From Catenuloplanes indicus (GTDB lineage Bacteria; Actinomycetota; Actinomycetes; Mycobacteriales; Micromonosporaceae): a stretch of DNA of 64,000 nucleotides. Positions 43,741-51,896 of the stretch are shown here, one piece after another. A program made the position numbers and the translations under genes. The notes beneath the pieces were generated by a model, which was not told the origin of the DNA, did not search any database, and saw nothing but the letters and a program-made list of their open reading frames with translations. Numbering within the stretch: position 1 is the first letter of the stretch; each line of letters starts with the position of its first letter. The stretch is from contig NZ_JAUSUZ010000001.1 in assembly GCF_030813715.1 (NCBI RefSeq), positions 6,262,001 to 6,326,000 of the forward strand, read 5' to 3'.

Positions 43741-44353
43741 ACAGCGGGCACGTGCCCTGCTCGTCGACCTGGACGGCGTGCTCCGGCACGTACCGGAGAT
43801 CAAGATCCTTGAGATCGAGCAACGGTACGGGATGGAGCCCGGCCGTCTCCGGGACACCGCGACCGTGTGGGGGCGCATGCAGCCCGCGCTGGTCGGCGAG
43901 GTGTCGCACGCACAGTGGATGTCCGTCGTCGCGGACGAGCTGACGTTCGCGGCCGGCGGTCCGGAGCGGGCCCGCGCGGCCGTCGGGGAGTGGCAGGCCG
44001 AACGCGGCACCGTCGACCCGGACGTGCTGGCGTTCCTGCGCGACGTCCGCGCCGCCGGCCTGCCGGTCGGCATAGCCACGAACGGCACCGACGCGCTCCC
44101 CGCCGACCTGGACGCGCTCGGCCTGACCGGCGAGGTCGACGTGGTGGTCAACTCGTCCGTGGTCGGCACGCACAAGCCGGCCAAGGAGTTCTTCATCGCG
44201 GCCTGCCAGGCCCTCCAGCTGCCGCCGTCGCTGGTCTTCTTCATCGACGCCGACGACCGCGCGGTCCGTGGCGCCCGCGCCGCCGGCCTCTCCGCCCTCC
44301 GCTGGAGCGGCGCGGACGACCTGCGTTACGTCCGGGCGGCGCTGGACCTCTGA
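43733..44353 (+). CDS. HAD-superfamily hydrolase
   Basis: 206 residues. Nucleophile motif ALLVDLDGVLRHVPEIK (DxD), motif II in IATNGTD, motif III lysine in VVGTHKPAKEFFIAAC and motif IV VFFIDADDRAVRGARAAGLS. This is the haloacid dehalogenase/phosphatase group acting on small phosphorylated or halogenated molecules; substrate not predictable. ATG 43733 is preferred over GTG 43727 because GGAGAG lies at the right distance; it overlaps the smc stop by eight bases. Confidence 0.88.
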   Translation: MRRQRARALLVDLDGVLRHVPEIKILEIEQRYGMEPGRLRDTATVWGRMQPALVGEVSHAQWMSVVADELTFAAGGPERARAAVGEWQAERGTVDPDVLAFLRDVRAAGLPVGIATNGTDALPADLDALGLTGEVDVVVNSSVVGTHKPAKEFFIAACQALQLPPSLVFFIDADDRAVRGARAAGLSALRWSGADDLRYVRAALDL

Positions 44354-44383
44354 TCCGGTCACAAGGCATTCACGCCGAGTTAT

Positions 44384-44527
44384 GTGTGCGCGATCGCGAT
44401 GGGCGGCATCGGGGTCGGCAACGCCGTCAACGCCAGTACCCCCGGCACCGTCGTGCGCAAGATGGAGGTCTTCTCCCCGACCGGCACCGGTCTCGGCTTC
44501 GTCCCGATCTACAGCGCGATCTCCTGA
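44384..44527 (+). pseudogene. Short in-frame remnant after the HAD gene
   Basis: After the HAD stop the same frame stays open for 57 codons. From GTG 44384 it reads VCAIAMGGIGVGNAVNASTP, then GTVVRKMEVFSPTGTGLGFV and PIYSAIS, ending at 44527. The composition (Gly/Val/Thr/Ser, little Arg) is unlike GC-rich noise and looks like the end of a beta-rich exported or structural protein. No ribosome binding site. Most likely the tail of a lost gene; could be a real small protein. Confidence 0.35.
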
Positions 44528-44554
44528 CGCCCCGGCCGGCGGCGTGGCGGGGGC

Positions 44555-45085
44555 TCAGTCGCCCGTCACGCCGTCGATCCGCTCGCGCAGGAAGTCCGCG
44601 TGGCCGTTGTGCCGCGCGTACTCCTCGATCATGTGAACGTAGATCCAGCGCAGGTTTTTCTCGGTGCCGTTCGTCGGGTGCCGGTAGATGTGGTCCAGGT
44701 CCACGCCCTTGACCGCGGCCCGCGCCTCCTCGGTCTCCGCGATGAACGTGGCGAAGTCCCGCTCCGCGTCCGCGTCCGCCACGTTCTCGAAGTCACCGTC
44801 GCGCTGCTCCGGCGTGCAGTAGATGTCCTCGAGATCCGGCGCCACCCCGGTGAACACGCGAAACCACCAGCGCTCCACCTCGGCCATGTGCCGCACCAGC
44901 CCGAGCAGCGTGAGAATCGACGGCTCCACGCTCGCGGTCTTGAGCTGCTCCGCCGTCAGCCCCGCACACTTCGTCAGCAACGTCTGCCGGTGCCAGTCCA
45001 GCCACCCTTCCAGCATCTGCCGCTCCGGCGCGACAAAGGGCTCCGACGCGCGCTCGATAACCGGTGCAGTCCAATCGGTCGTCAT
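44555..45085 (-). CDS. DinB/DUF664 family protein
   Basis: 176 residues from ATG 45085. Four-helix bundle of the DinB_2 type: MLEGWLDWHRQTLLTKCAGL, LTLLGLVRHMAEVERWWFRV with a metal-ligand His, and RWIYVHMIEEYARHNGHADF with two further histidines. Members include mycothiol- or bacillithiol-dependent transferases and metal-dependent hydrolases; function here unknown. A long upstream open frame is ignored because homology begins at MTTDWTAPV. Confidence 0.88.
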   Translation of the reverse strand: MTTDWTAPVIERASEPFVAPERQMLEGWLDWHRQTLLTKCAGLTAEQLKTASVEPSILTLLGLVRHMAEVERWWFRVFTGVAPDLEDIYCTPEQRDGDFENVADADAERDFATFIAETEEARAAVKGVDLDHIYRHPTNGTEKNLRWIYVHMIEEYARHNGHADFLRERIDGVTGD

Positions 45086-45205
45086 GCGCCCGATTCTGCC
45101 CGACCGACCCCGTGACCTCCCGCCCGTCCCCGCCTCCGCTGGCGGTTCCCGGCGCCTGCCCGGCGCGGCGATCGGGTCTCGGGCGGCGATCACGCCTCCG
45201 CATGT

Positions 45206-45242
45206 GGCGAGCATGCGGGCCGCACCACGCCGGAAACGGGAG
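45206..45242 (-). repeat. Degenerate copy of the 43-bp dispersed repeat
   Basis: Read on the minus strand it begins TCTCCCGTTTCCGGCGTGG, two to three changes from the invariant start of copies A-C, and ends with a looser match (GCATGCTCGCC). It lies between the DinB and uppP genes. Confidence 0.5.
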
Positions 45243-45252
45243 ATGACGGTGA

Positions 45253-45284
45253 ACGGGCCGGCCGGCAGCCGCCGGCCGGCCCGT
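45253..45284 (-). terminator. Terminator after uppP
   Basis: A perfect 14-bp stem (ACGGGCCGGCCGGC at 45253-45266 with 45271-45284) and loop AGCC, starting 10 bases after the uppP stop on the minus strand. No T-run, as often seen in actinomycetes. Confidence 0.8.
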
Positions 45285-45294
45285 CGAGCGGTGC

Positions 45295-46131
45295 TTACGT
45301 GGCCGAGATGGTGTTGGTCGCGACCAGGGCGAGCACGATCGTGCCCAGCACGATGCGGTAGACGATGAAGATCGTGTAGCTGTGCTTGGCGACGAACTTG
45401 AGCAGCCAGTTGACCGCGAAGTAGGCGACGATGAAGCTGACCACGGTGGCGACCAGCGTGTTGACCCAGCCGACGCCGTTGGAGATGTTGTCGAACTCGG
45501 TGACGACCTGCAGCAGCGTGGCCGCGGTCAGCGCCGGGATGGACAGGAAGAACGACAGGCGGGTGACCGTGACACGGTCGAGGTCACGGAGCAGGCCGGC
45601 GGACATGGTGGCGCCGGAGCGGGAGACGCCGGGGATCAGCGCGAGACACTGGGTGACGCCGATGATCAGCGTGTCCTTCCAGGTCACGTCGGCCTCGTGG
45701 CGGGTCTGGGTGGCCGCGCGGTCGGCGAACCACATGACGAAGCTCCAGACGATCAGCGCGGTGCCGACGAACCAGAGGCTGCGCAGCGTGGTCTCGATCT
45801 GGTCCTTGAAGAGCAGACCGATGATCGCGATCGGGACCGAGCCGAGGATGACCGCCCAGCTGAACCGGTAGTCGGGGGTGCCGCGGTTCTCCGCCTTGAA
45901 CAGGCCCAGGAACCAGGCCTTGATGATCCGGAGGATGTCGCCGCGCAGGTAGAGCAGCGTGGCCAGCACCGCGCCGGACTGGATGATCGCGGTGAACGCG
46001 GTGATGTCCGGTGCGTCGATCTGGTAGCCGAGCAGCTTCTCCAGGATCGTGAGGTGACCCGTGCTGGAGACCGGCAGGAACTCGGTGAAGCCTTCGACGG
46101 CGCCGAGCAGCACCGCTTCGAGGATGTTCAC
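45295..46131 (-). CDS. uppP: Undecaprenyl-diphosphate phosphatase
   Basis: 278 residues from GTG 46131. Recycles the lipid carrier for peptidoglycan by removing one phosphate from undecaprenyl pyrophosphate. The two active-site loops are GAVEGFTEFLPVSSTGHLTI and LALIPGVSRSGATMSAGLLR, with about seven membrane helices (for example FTAIIQSGAVLATLLYL; AVILGSVPIAIIGLLF; IVYRIVLGTIVLALVA). Confers bacitracin tolerance in many bacteria. Longer upstream frame rejected because NILEAVLLGAVEG is the family start. Confidence 0.96.
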   Translation of the reverse strand: MNILEAVLLGAVEGFTEFLPVSSTGHLTILEKLLGYQIDAPDITAFTAIIQSGAVLATLLYLRGDILRIIKAWFLGLFKAENRGTPDYRFSWAVILGSVPIAIIGLLFKDQIETTLRSLWFVGTALIVWSFVMWFADRAATQTRHEADVTWKDTLIIGVTQCLALIPGVSRSGATMSAGLLRDLDRVTVTRLSFFLSIPALTAATLLQVVTEFDNISNGVGWVNTLVATVVSFIVAYFAVNWLLKFVAKHSYTIFIVYRIVLGTIVLALVATNTISAT

Positions 46132-46205
46132 GGACTGGCTCTTCCCTCCACCGGCGCGCGTGCCGGCCAATCAGCGGAATGACAACTGCGGGGGGTGACG
46201 AGCGA

Positions 46206-47480
46206 TCAAGATAGCGCGTGCTTGAGGTGCAGGGTGACCCGCGCCCCGCCGAGCTCCCCGCGGTCGATCCGGACGCCGCCGCCGAGCTCGGTGGCGACCC
46301 GGTGCACGATGGACAGGCCGAGTCCGGTGGAGCCGCCGCCGCTGTGCCCGCGTTGCAGCGCGGCCCGCGGATCGCGGATGCCGGGGCCGGCATCGGACAC
46401 GGTGAGCGCGTCATCCGACACCGTGACCAGGAACGGCGTGCCCTGCGGCGTGTGCTCGAAGACGTTGCCGATGAGCGCGTCGACCACGCCGATCAGGTCC
46501 TCCTCGGGCACGTTGACGAAGACCGGGCGGTCCGCGCCGACGACCTGCCAGGGGCGGCCGTGGTCGTCCGCGAGCACGGCCCAGAAGGACAGCCGGTCGG
46601 CGAGCACCTCGACCAGATCGGTCTGCGCGTCGGTACGCTCAGTGACCGGCCGTCGCGCGCCGCCGATGATCTCGTCGATCTCGTGTTGGAGATCCGACAC
46701 CGCCTGGCGCACCCGGTCCGCGACCGGGCCGGGCGGGATCCGGTCCGCGTCCAGGCGCAGCGCGGTCAGCGGCGTGTGCAGCCGGTGCGACAGGTCGGAC
46801 GCGAGTTCCCGCTCCTTGTCGATGAACTGGATCATGCGGTCGGCCATCGTGTTGAACGCGCTCGCGGCCTCGCGCAGCTCCGGCGGACCGGCCGGGGTGA
46901 CGCGCGCGGAGAGGTCCTTGGCGCCGAACGCGCGGGCCGCGCCGGCCAGCGAGCGGGCCGCGCGGACCAGCCGGACGCCGATCCGGTCCGCGACGAAGAC
47001 CGAGCCGGCGACCAGCACCAGCGACATGCCGGCCATCGCGGCCCAGGCCACGTCGACGCCCCGGCGCAGGTCCGCGTCGGGCACGAAGACCTCGATCACC
47101 GCGGTACGGTTCCCGTCGATCGCGGTGGCCTGAAGGTAGACCTGGCCGCCCGGCACGACCGCGGTGGTCGCCTGCCGGCGTGACTCCACCAGCTCCACGT
47201 CGCCCGCGTCGGCCACGCTGGTGCCCATCGGCGGCTGACCGGGCAGGTGCACGGCCAGCCGGTTGTCGGCCCCGGCCGCGGTCGCGGCCATCGCGCGGGT
47301 GAGCACGTCCGGATCGTCCGTCACGGTCAGCGCCGCGACCATGCCGACGGCCTGCTGATGCGCGTCCGCGAGCGCGCGGTCCTCGGCGATCTCCATGACG
47401 ACCAGGGCCAGCGGTACGACGAACGACAGCGCGACCATCGACGTCACGGCCAGCGCCAGCCGGGCGAGCGCGGCCCTCAA
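46206..47480 (-). CDS. Two-component sensor histidine kinase
   Basis: 424 residues. Membrane helix near the N-terminus (LAVTSMVALSFVVPLALVVM), an extracellular domain of about 110 residues, second helix (AAMAGMSLVLVAGSVFVADR), HAMP, then HisKA with ELASDLSHRLHTPLTALRLD, where Arg replaces the usual acidic residue after the phospho-acceptor His (an SHRL variant that I recall from other actinobacterial kinases). HATPase: NVFEHTPQGTPFLV, VSDAGPGIRDPRA and GGSTGLGLSIVHRV. Start TTG 47480 overlaps the response regulator stop by four bases (TTGA); this is the cognate pair. Confidence 0.9.
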   Translation of the reverse strand: MRAALARLALAVTSMVALSFVVPLALVVMEIAEDRALADAHQQAVGMVAALTVTDDPDVLTRAMAATAAGADNRLAVHLPGQPPMGTSVADAGDVELVESRRQATTAVVPGGQVYLQATAIDGNRTAVIEVFVPDADLRRGVDVAWAAMAGMSLVLVAGSVFVADRIGVRLVRAARSLAGAARAFGAKDLSARVTPAGPPELREAASAFNTMADRMIQFIDKERELASDLSHRLHTPLTALRLDADRIPPGPVADRVRQAVSDLQHEIDEIIGGARRPVTERTDAQTDLVEVLADRLSFWAVLADDHGRPWQVVGADRPVFVNVPEEDLIGVVDALIGNVFEHTPQGTPFLVTVSDDALTVSDAGPGIRDPRAALQRGHSGGGSTGLGLSIVHRVATELGGGVRIDRGELGGARVTLHLKHALS

Positions 47481-48166
47481 CTGTGATCGGCCAGCATGAT
47501 GCCGACGCCGCGGACGGCGTGCAGCAGGCGGGGCTGGGCGGCGGTCTCGCCGAGCTTGCGGCGCAACCAGGAGATGTGGACGTCGAGCGTCTTCTCGAAA
47601 CCGGCGTACGGCGCGCGCCAGACCTCGGTCACCAGCTCCTTGCGGGTGACCACCTGCCCGGCGCGGCCGGCGAGGTACGCGAGCAGCTCGTACTCCTTTC
47701 GGGTGAGTTTCAGGACCTCGCCGTCGAGCGTGATCGTCCGGCGGGACGGGTCGACGCACAGCCCGCCCACCCGCACCGGCTCCGAGCTGCGTTCCGGCGC
47801 GGCCGGACGGCCCCGGCGCAGCACCGCGGTGACCCGCGCGGCCAGGTGCGCGGTGGAGAACGGCTTCACCACGTAGTCGTCCGCACCCGCGTTGAGCAGG
47901 CGGATGATGTCCAGCTCGCCGCGCCGCCCGGTGGCCACGATCACCGGCACGTCGCAGATCGTACGCAGCATGCGCAACGCGTCCGCGCCGTCGATGTCGG
48001 GCAGGCCGAGGTCGAGAATCACCAGGTCAGGCTGATTGTGGGTGATCTCCTGCAGCGCCTCCATGGCGCTGCCGACCGCGCGGACGGCGTGTCCGAGGTC
48101 GGTCAGCGTATGCGCGATGGCGCCGCGCACCGTGGGGTCGTCGTCGACGAGCAGGACGAGGGGCAT
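47477..48166 (-). CDS. OmpR-family response regulator
   Basis: 229 residues. Receiver with LLVDDDPTVRGAIAHTL, phospho-acceptor Asp in LVILDLGLPDIDG, Thr/Lys switch residues in VPVIVATGRRGE and DYVVKPFSTAHL; then a winged-helix DNA-binding domain (LKLTRKEYELLAYLAGRAGQ; VVTRKELVTEVW; KTLDVHISWLRRKLGE). A TAGCGT box lies six bases before the ATG, so the transcript may be leaderless. Divergent from the gene at 48194, whose promoter must overlap. The signal is unknown. Confidence 0.95.
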   Translation of the reverse strand: MPLVLLVDDDPTVRGAIAHTLTDLGHAVRAVGSAMEALQEITHNQPDLVILDLGLPDIDGADALRMLRTICDVPVIVATGRRGELDIIRLLNAGADDYVVKPFSTAHLAARVTAVLRRGRPAAPERSSEPVRVGGLCVDPSRRTITLDGEVLKLTRKEYELLAYLAGRAGQVVTRKELVTEVWRAPYAGFEKTLDVHISWLRRKLGETAAQPRLLHAVRGVGIMLADHS

Positions 48167-48193
48167 GGCAGCACGCTATCCCGAGTTGGCACT

Positions 48194-48799
48194 ATGAGTC
48201 CCGTGCGGATCTGGCAGCTGGGCGGCGGGGCGATGGCATGGGTGCTGGCCACCGTGCTCGGGGCCGTGACGGTGTGGGTGGGGTTACGCCCCGTGTTGAA
48301 CACGGCGCTGCCCGATCGCGCCATTCCGCTGAGTGCGTCGGATCTGCGCAGGTTGTCGCCTGCTCCGGCGCCGCCGGTGGTCACGCCGTCGCCGTCGCCG
48401 ACACTCTCCGTGACGCCATCGTCCTCCCCGTCGCCGCCCGCGGTCCGTGAGAGCGCCGCGGCGCCGGTCCCCACCGCGGCCCGTAGTAGCGCTCCCACGC
48501 GTGAGGCCGGGCCCGCGGCGCCGAAGCAGTCCGTCGTGAACGGCTGGACCGCGACCGAAACCAACGGCAAAGTCACATATGTCCGAAGTTTCAAGGTTGA
48601 TGGTGGGCAGGCCGTCATCCAGATCGTGGACCAGGTGGTCAGCCTGGTGTCCGCGACGCCCGCGACCGGGTTCGCCACGGACACCGCGCAACCGTCGCCG
48701 GAGCGCCTCGTGGTGCGGTTCACCGGCGGCGGCCGGGCCTACACGATCGACGCGCTCTGGTTCAACAACGGGCCGTTCCACGAGGTCACGGAGTCGTGA
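48194..48799 (+). CDS. Membrane-anchored protein of unknown function
   Basis: 201 residues. One membrane helix at the start (AMAWVLATVLGAVTVWVGL), a Pro/Ser/Thr-rich spacer (VVTPSPSPTLSVTPSSSPSP), then a ~85-residue beta-rich domain (VNGWTATETNGKVTYVRSFK; VIQIVDQVVSLVSATPATGF; RAYTIDALWFNNGPFHEV). I do not recognise the domain. Divergent from the two-component pair, so it may be a regulated target or an accessory to it. It converges with the phoD gene with a 14-base overlap. Confidence 0.75.
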   Translation: MSPVRIWQLGGGAMAWVLATVLGAVTVWVGLRPVLNTALPDRAIPLSASDLRRLSPAPAPPVVTPSPSPTLSVTPSSSPSPPAVRESAAAPVPTAARSSAPTREAGPAAPKQSVVNGWTATETNGKVTYVRSFKVDGGQAVIQIVDQVVSLVSATPATGFATDTAQPSPERLVVRFTGGGRAYTIDALWFNNGPFHEVTES

Positions 48800-50465
48800 G
48801 CAACACGTCCGCGACCGTGTCCAGCCGGCCGTCCGGCGTGGTGCCCTCGATGATCACCCGCGCCTGGCGGCCCCGGTGGGTCAGCGTCGCGACCGCGTTG
48901 CCGAAGTAGGGGTCGTCCTCGCTCTTCCGCCAGCGCAGCGACGACGAGCGCACGCCCACGCTGAACGCCAGGCCGCGGGCGACCAGCCCGGCCCAGCGCG
49001 CCCAGCCGATCCGCATCAGCGGCCGCATGAAGCTCGGCACCTGGTTGTGTATCGGCGAGCAGGTCAGCTGGTGCACCGGGGTGATCACACCGGGGCCCAG
49101 TTCGGCCTTGGCCACGTACGAGTGGTGCACGTCGCCGGAGAGCACCGAGATCGACGCCGGGCCGGTGCTGCTGCGGCCGAGCACCCGGAACAGGTCGGCC
49201 AGCGCCTCGAACGAGCTCTGGAACGCGGCCCAGTGCTCCAGGTCGACCGCGCGCCGCACCTTCTCGCCGAACGCGGCCACCCGTGGCCGCCTGGACGCGC
49301 TGATCCGCTCGTTCCACGCCTCCAGGTAGTGGATCGCGGGCGGCATCAGCCACGGCAGCGACGAGCCGACCACCAGGTGGTCGAAGGTCGACCCGTGCGC
49401 CTGGTCGAGGAACCAGGACCACTCCGCGGCCGGCAGCATCGCGCGATGGTCCGGGTCCAGCACCCGGCTGCACCGGTTGTCCAGGACCACCAGCCGGGTA
49501 CGCCCGAGATCGACCGCGAAGCTCCACTGGTACTGCCGCGACCTCCAGCTCTCCGGGTCGTGCCCGAAGTCCGCCTCCTGGTCCACCCGGGCGGCGAACT
49601 CGCGGAGGATCTCGGTCGCGTCCGCGGCGCCGGCCACCTTCGGGTAGAGCGCGTCCTCCTGCAGCCGGTCCGGCGGCAGGTTGCCCATGTGCTGGTAGAC
49701 CCAGTAGGAGGCGAGCCCGTTCATGATCCGCTCGGCCCACCAGGGCTCCCGCTGCATGTCCGCGCGCCACGATGCCGACGAGTTCCAGTCGTCGATGATC
49801 TCGTGGTCGTCGAACATCATCACGGACGGCACGGTGGAGAACAGCCAGCGGATCTCCGGGTCGCGCCAGGACTCCTCGTAGAGCTTCGTGTACTCGTCGA
49901 ACGTCTGCACGTCGTCGCCGGTGCCGTGGTGCGGCTTGGTACGCGCCGTGAGCTGCTTGCGTACCGTGTCCGAGGTCTTGTCCGCGTAGACCTGGTCACC
50001 GAGCAGCACCAGGAAGTCCGGCCAGGCCTCGTCGTCCGGGCCGGCCGGCATCAGGCGCCGCGCGTAGGCGTCCAGCGCGTCCGGCGGCAGCCGCCGCGTC
50101 GTCGCGTGCTGCGTCGTCTCCCGGCAGGAGCCGAACACCAGCTTCGCCTCCGTGTCCCGCTCCGCGCCGCCGCGGGTCCGGATGACACTCCTCGGGTACG
50201 GGTAGTCCGCCGGCGGCCAGACGTGCGCCCCGTCCACGTACACGTCGTAGGGGGTGACCGCACCCTCGGCCAGACCCTCCACCAGGACCAGCGCGTAGTG
50301 GTGACCGAACGCGGAGAACGTGGCCGCGCGCCCACCGGCCGCACCCGCGCGCACCTCGACCTCCGCCGCGTGCGCGGTCTCGACCCAGACCGTGGCCTTC
50401 GTGCCGGCGACGCGGCGCAGCAGCGGGCCGATGAGCAGCGCTTCGCTCGGCTGATCGGTCGTCAT
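48786..50465 (-). CDS. phoD: PhoD-like alkaline phosphatase / phosphodiesterase
   Basis: 559 residues of the PhoD metallophosphatase family. LVFGSCRETTQHATTRRLPP, FLVLLGDQVYADKTSDTVRK, VPSVMMFDDHEIIDDWNSSA (metal-binding Asp-Asp-His) and VSVLSGDVHHSYVAKAELGP carry the metal ligands. A small N-terminal Ig-like domain precedes them (RRVAGTKATVWVETAHAAEV). No signal peptide or Tat motif is seen, so unlike classical secreted PhoD it may be cytoplasmic. A ribosome binding site (GGAGG) precedes ATG 50465. A PHO-box-like site lies ~140 bases upstream. Confidence 0.9.
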   Translation of the reverse strand: MTTDQPSEALLIGPLLRRVAGTKATVWVETAHAAEVEVRAGAAGGRAATFSAFGHHYALVLVEGLAEGAVTPYDVYVDGAHVWPPADYPYPRSVIRTRGGAERDTEAKLVFGSCRETTQHATTRRLPPDALDAYARRLMPAGPDDEAWPDFLVLLGDQVYADKTSDTVRKQLTARTKPHHGTGDDVQTFDEYTKLYEESWRDPEIRWLFSTVPSVMMFDDHEIIDDWNSSASWRADMQREPWWAERIMNGLASYWVYQHMGNLPPDRLQEDALYPKVAGAADATEILREFAARVDQEADFGHDPESWRSRQYQWSFAVDLGRTRLVVLDNRCSRVLDPDHRAMLPAAEWSWFLDQAHGSTFDHLVVGSSLPWLMPPAIHYLEAWNERISASRRPRVAAFGEKVRRAVDLEHWAAFQSSFEALADLFRVLGRSSTGPASISVLSGDVHHSYVAKAELGPGVITPVHQLTCSPIHNQVPSFMRPLMRIGWARWAGLVARGLAFSVGVRSSSLRWRKSEDDPYFGNAVATLTHRGRQARVIIEGTTPDGRLDTVADVLLTTP

Positions 50466-50604
50466 TTAACGGACCTCCGGGGGATGGTGGGCTTCATCCT
50501 GCCCACCCGGATCACCGTGGCGCCAGCGGGGTGCGTGTCACTCGTCACCGCATCCGGAAAGTGTTTACACCGTTTAGGGGTGGGTGACCGGGGCGGGAGC
50601 CGGG

Positions 50605-50622
50605 GTTCACCGGCCGTTACCC
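50605..50622 (+). promoter_or_regulatory. PHO-box-like direct repeat between phoD and ftsY
   Basis: GTTCACC (50605-50611), four bases, then GTTACCC (50616-50622): two seven-base units 11 bases apart, the spacing of PhoP sites in Streptomyces. With a phosphatase gene next door, phosphate control is plausible. Flanking GTGGGTGACCGGGG elements (about 50580 and 50624) form a second direct repeat. Confidence 0.5.
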
Positions 50623-50715
50623 CGTGGGTGACCGGGGGAGTTGGACAACCGACGGCCCGGTAAGGGGTGGAGCGGTCGGCGGGACGCCTGCGGGCCCATC
50701 TGACAGGATTCGGTC

Positions 50716-51891
50716 ATGGACTACGTGGTCGTCGCTCTGGTGATGCTGGGCGTGTTGGTGCTCGGCGGGCTCGGTCTGGTGGTGCCGCGGCTGCGCCGGC
50801 GGCCCCCGGTGCCGCCCGTTACGCCCTCCTCTCCTCCGGTGATCACCGAGAAGCCGGTGCCCGAGGCTTCTCCGGTTTCCGTGGCGCCGGCTCCGGTGGT
50901 GGAGGCCCCGCCCGCCGTCGTCGAGGAACCCGCCGTCGAGGAACCGGCCGTCGAGCGGCCGGAGCCGTCGGCCGGGCGGCTGGTGCGGCTGCGCGCGCGG
51001 CTGTCCCGCTCGCAGAACGTCTTCGGCAAGGGCCTGCTCGGCCTGCTCTCCCGCGACCACATCGACGACGACACGTGGGAGGAGATCGAGGACAGCCTGA
51101 TCGGCGCGGACGTCGGCATCGAGGCGACCACCGCGATCGTCGAACGGCTGCGCGAGCGCACCCGCGTGCTGGGCACGAAGACCGCCGCGGACGTGCGCGC
51201 GCTGCTGGCCGAGGAACTGGTCGCGGCGCTGGAGCCGGGCATGGACCGGACGCTGCGGTCCGCGCCCACCGGCGACACCCCGGCGGTGATCATGGTGGTC
51301 GGCGTGAACGGCGCCGGCAAGACCACCACCTGCGGCAAGATCGCCCGGGTGCTGATCGCGGACGGGCGTACCGTGCTGATGGGTGCGGCCGACACGTTCC
51401 GGGCGGCCGCCGCCGAGCAGCTCGCCACCTGGGGTTCCCGGGTCGGCGCCGAGGTGGTCCGCGGTCCCGAGGGCGCGGATCCGGCGAGTGTCGCGTTCGA
51501 TGCCGTGAAACGGGGTATCGAGACCCGGGTGGATACCGTGTTGGTGGACACCGCGGGCCGGCTGCAGAACAAGGTCGGCCTGATGGACGAGCTGGGTAAG
51601 GTCAAGCGGGTCGTGGAGAAGCACGGGCCGGTGGATGAGACGCTGTTGGTGCTCGACGCCACCACCGGGCAGAACGGCCTGGAGCAGGCGAGGGTCTTCA
51701 CAGAGGTGGTCGACGTGACGGGTGTCGTGCTGACCAAGCTGGACGGCACGGCGAAGGGGGGGATCGTGATCGCGGTGCAGCGCAAGCTGGGCATCCCGGT
51801 CAAGCTGGTCGGCCTGGGCGAGGGCCCGGACGACCTGGCGCCCTTCGAGCCCGTGCAGTTCGTCGACGCGCTGCTCGGGACCGGCGCGTAA
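50716..51891 (+). CDS. ftsY: Signal recognition particle receptor FtsY
   Basis: 391 residues. SRP receptor GTPase for co-translational membrane insertion. It begins with a membrane helix (YVVVALVMLGVLVLGGLGLV), then a Pro/Glu/Val-rich acidic linker to about residue 90, an N domain, and the GTPase G domain: VNGAGKTTTCGKIARVL, GAADTFRAAAAEQLATW, TVLVDTAGRLQNKVGLMDEL, TKLDGTAKGGIVIA and VGLGEGPDDLAPFEPVQFVD. The N-terminal helix is typical of actinobacterial FtsY. A CAGGAT box lies six bases before the ATG. Confidence 0.97.
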   Translation: MDYVVVALVMLGVLVLGGLGLVVPRLRRRPPVPPVTPSSPPVITEKPVPEASPVSVAPAPVVEAPPAVVEEPAVEEPAVERPEPSAGRLVRLRARLSRSQNVFGKGLLGLLSRDHIDDDTWEEIEDSLIGADVGIEATTAIVERLRERTRVLGTKTAADVRALLAEELVAALEPGMDRTLRSAPTGDTPAVIMVVGVNGAGKTTTCGKIARVLIADGRTVLMGAADTFRAAAAEQLATWGSRVGAEVVRGPEGADPASVAFDAVKRGIETRVDTVLVDTAGRLQNKVGLMDELGKVKRVVEKHGPVDETLLVLDATTGQNGLEQARVFTEVVDVTGVVLTKLDGTAKGGIVIAVQRKLGIPVKLVGLGEGPDDLAPFEPVQFVDALLGTGA

Positions 51892-51896
51892 CCGCC

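Noticed and set aside
39994-44244. A very long open frame on the minus strand opposite smc (also long frames opposite glnD-amt and the left-end genes).
   Set aside because: These are mirror frames caused by codon bias in GC-rich genes; they have no domains and the plus-strand genes are unmistakable.
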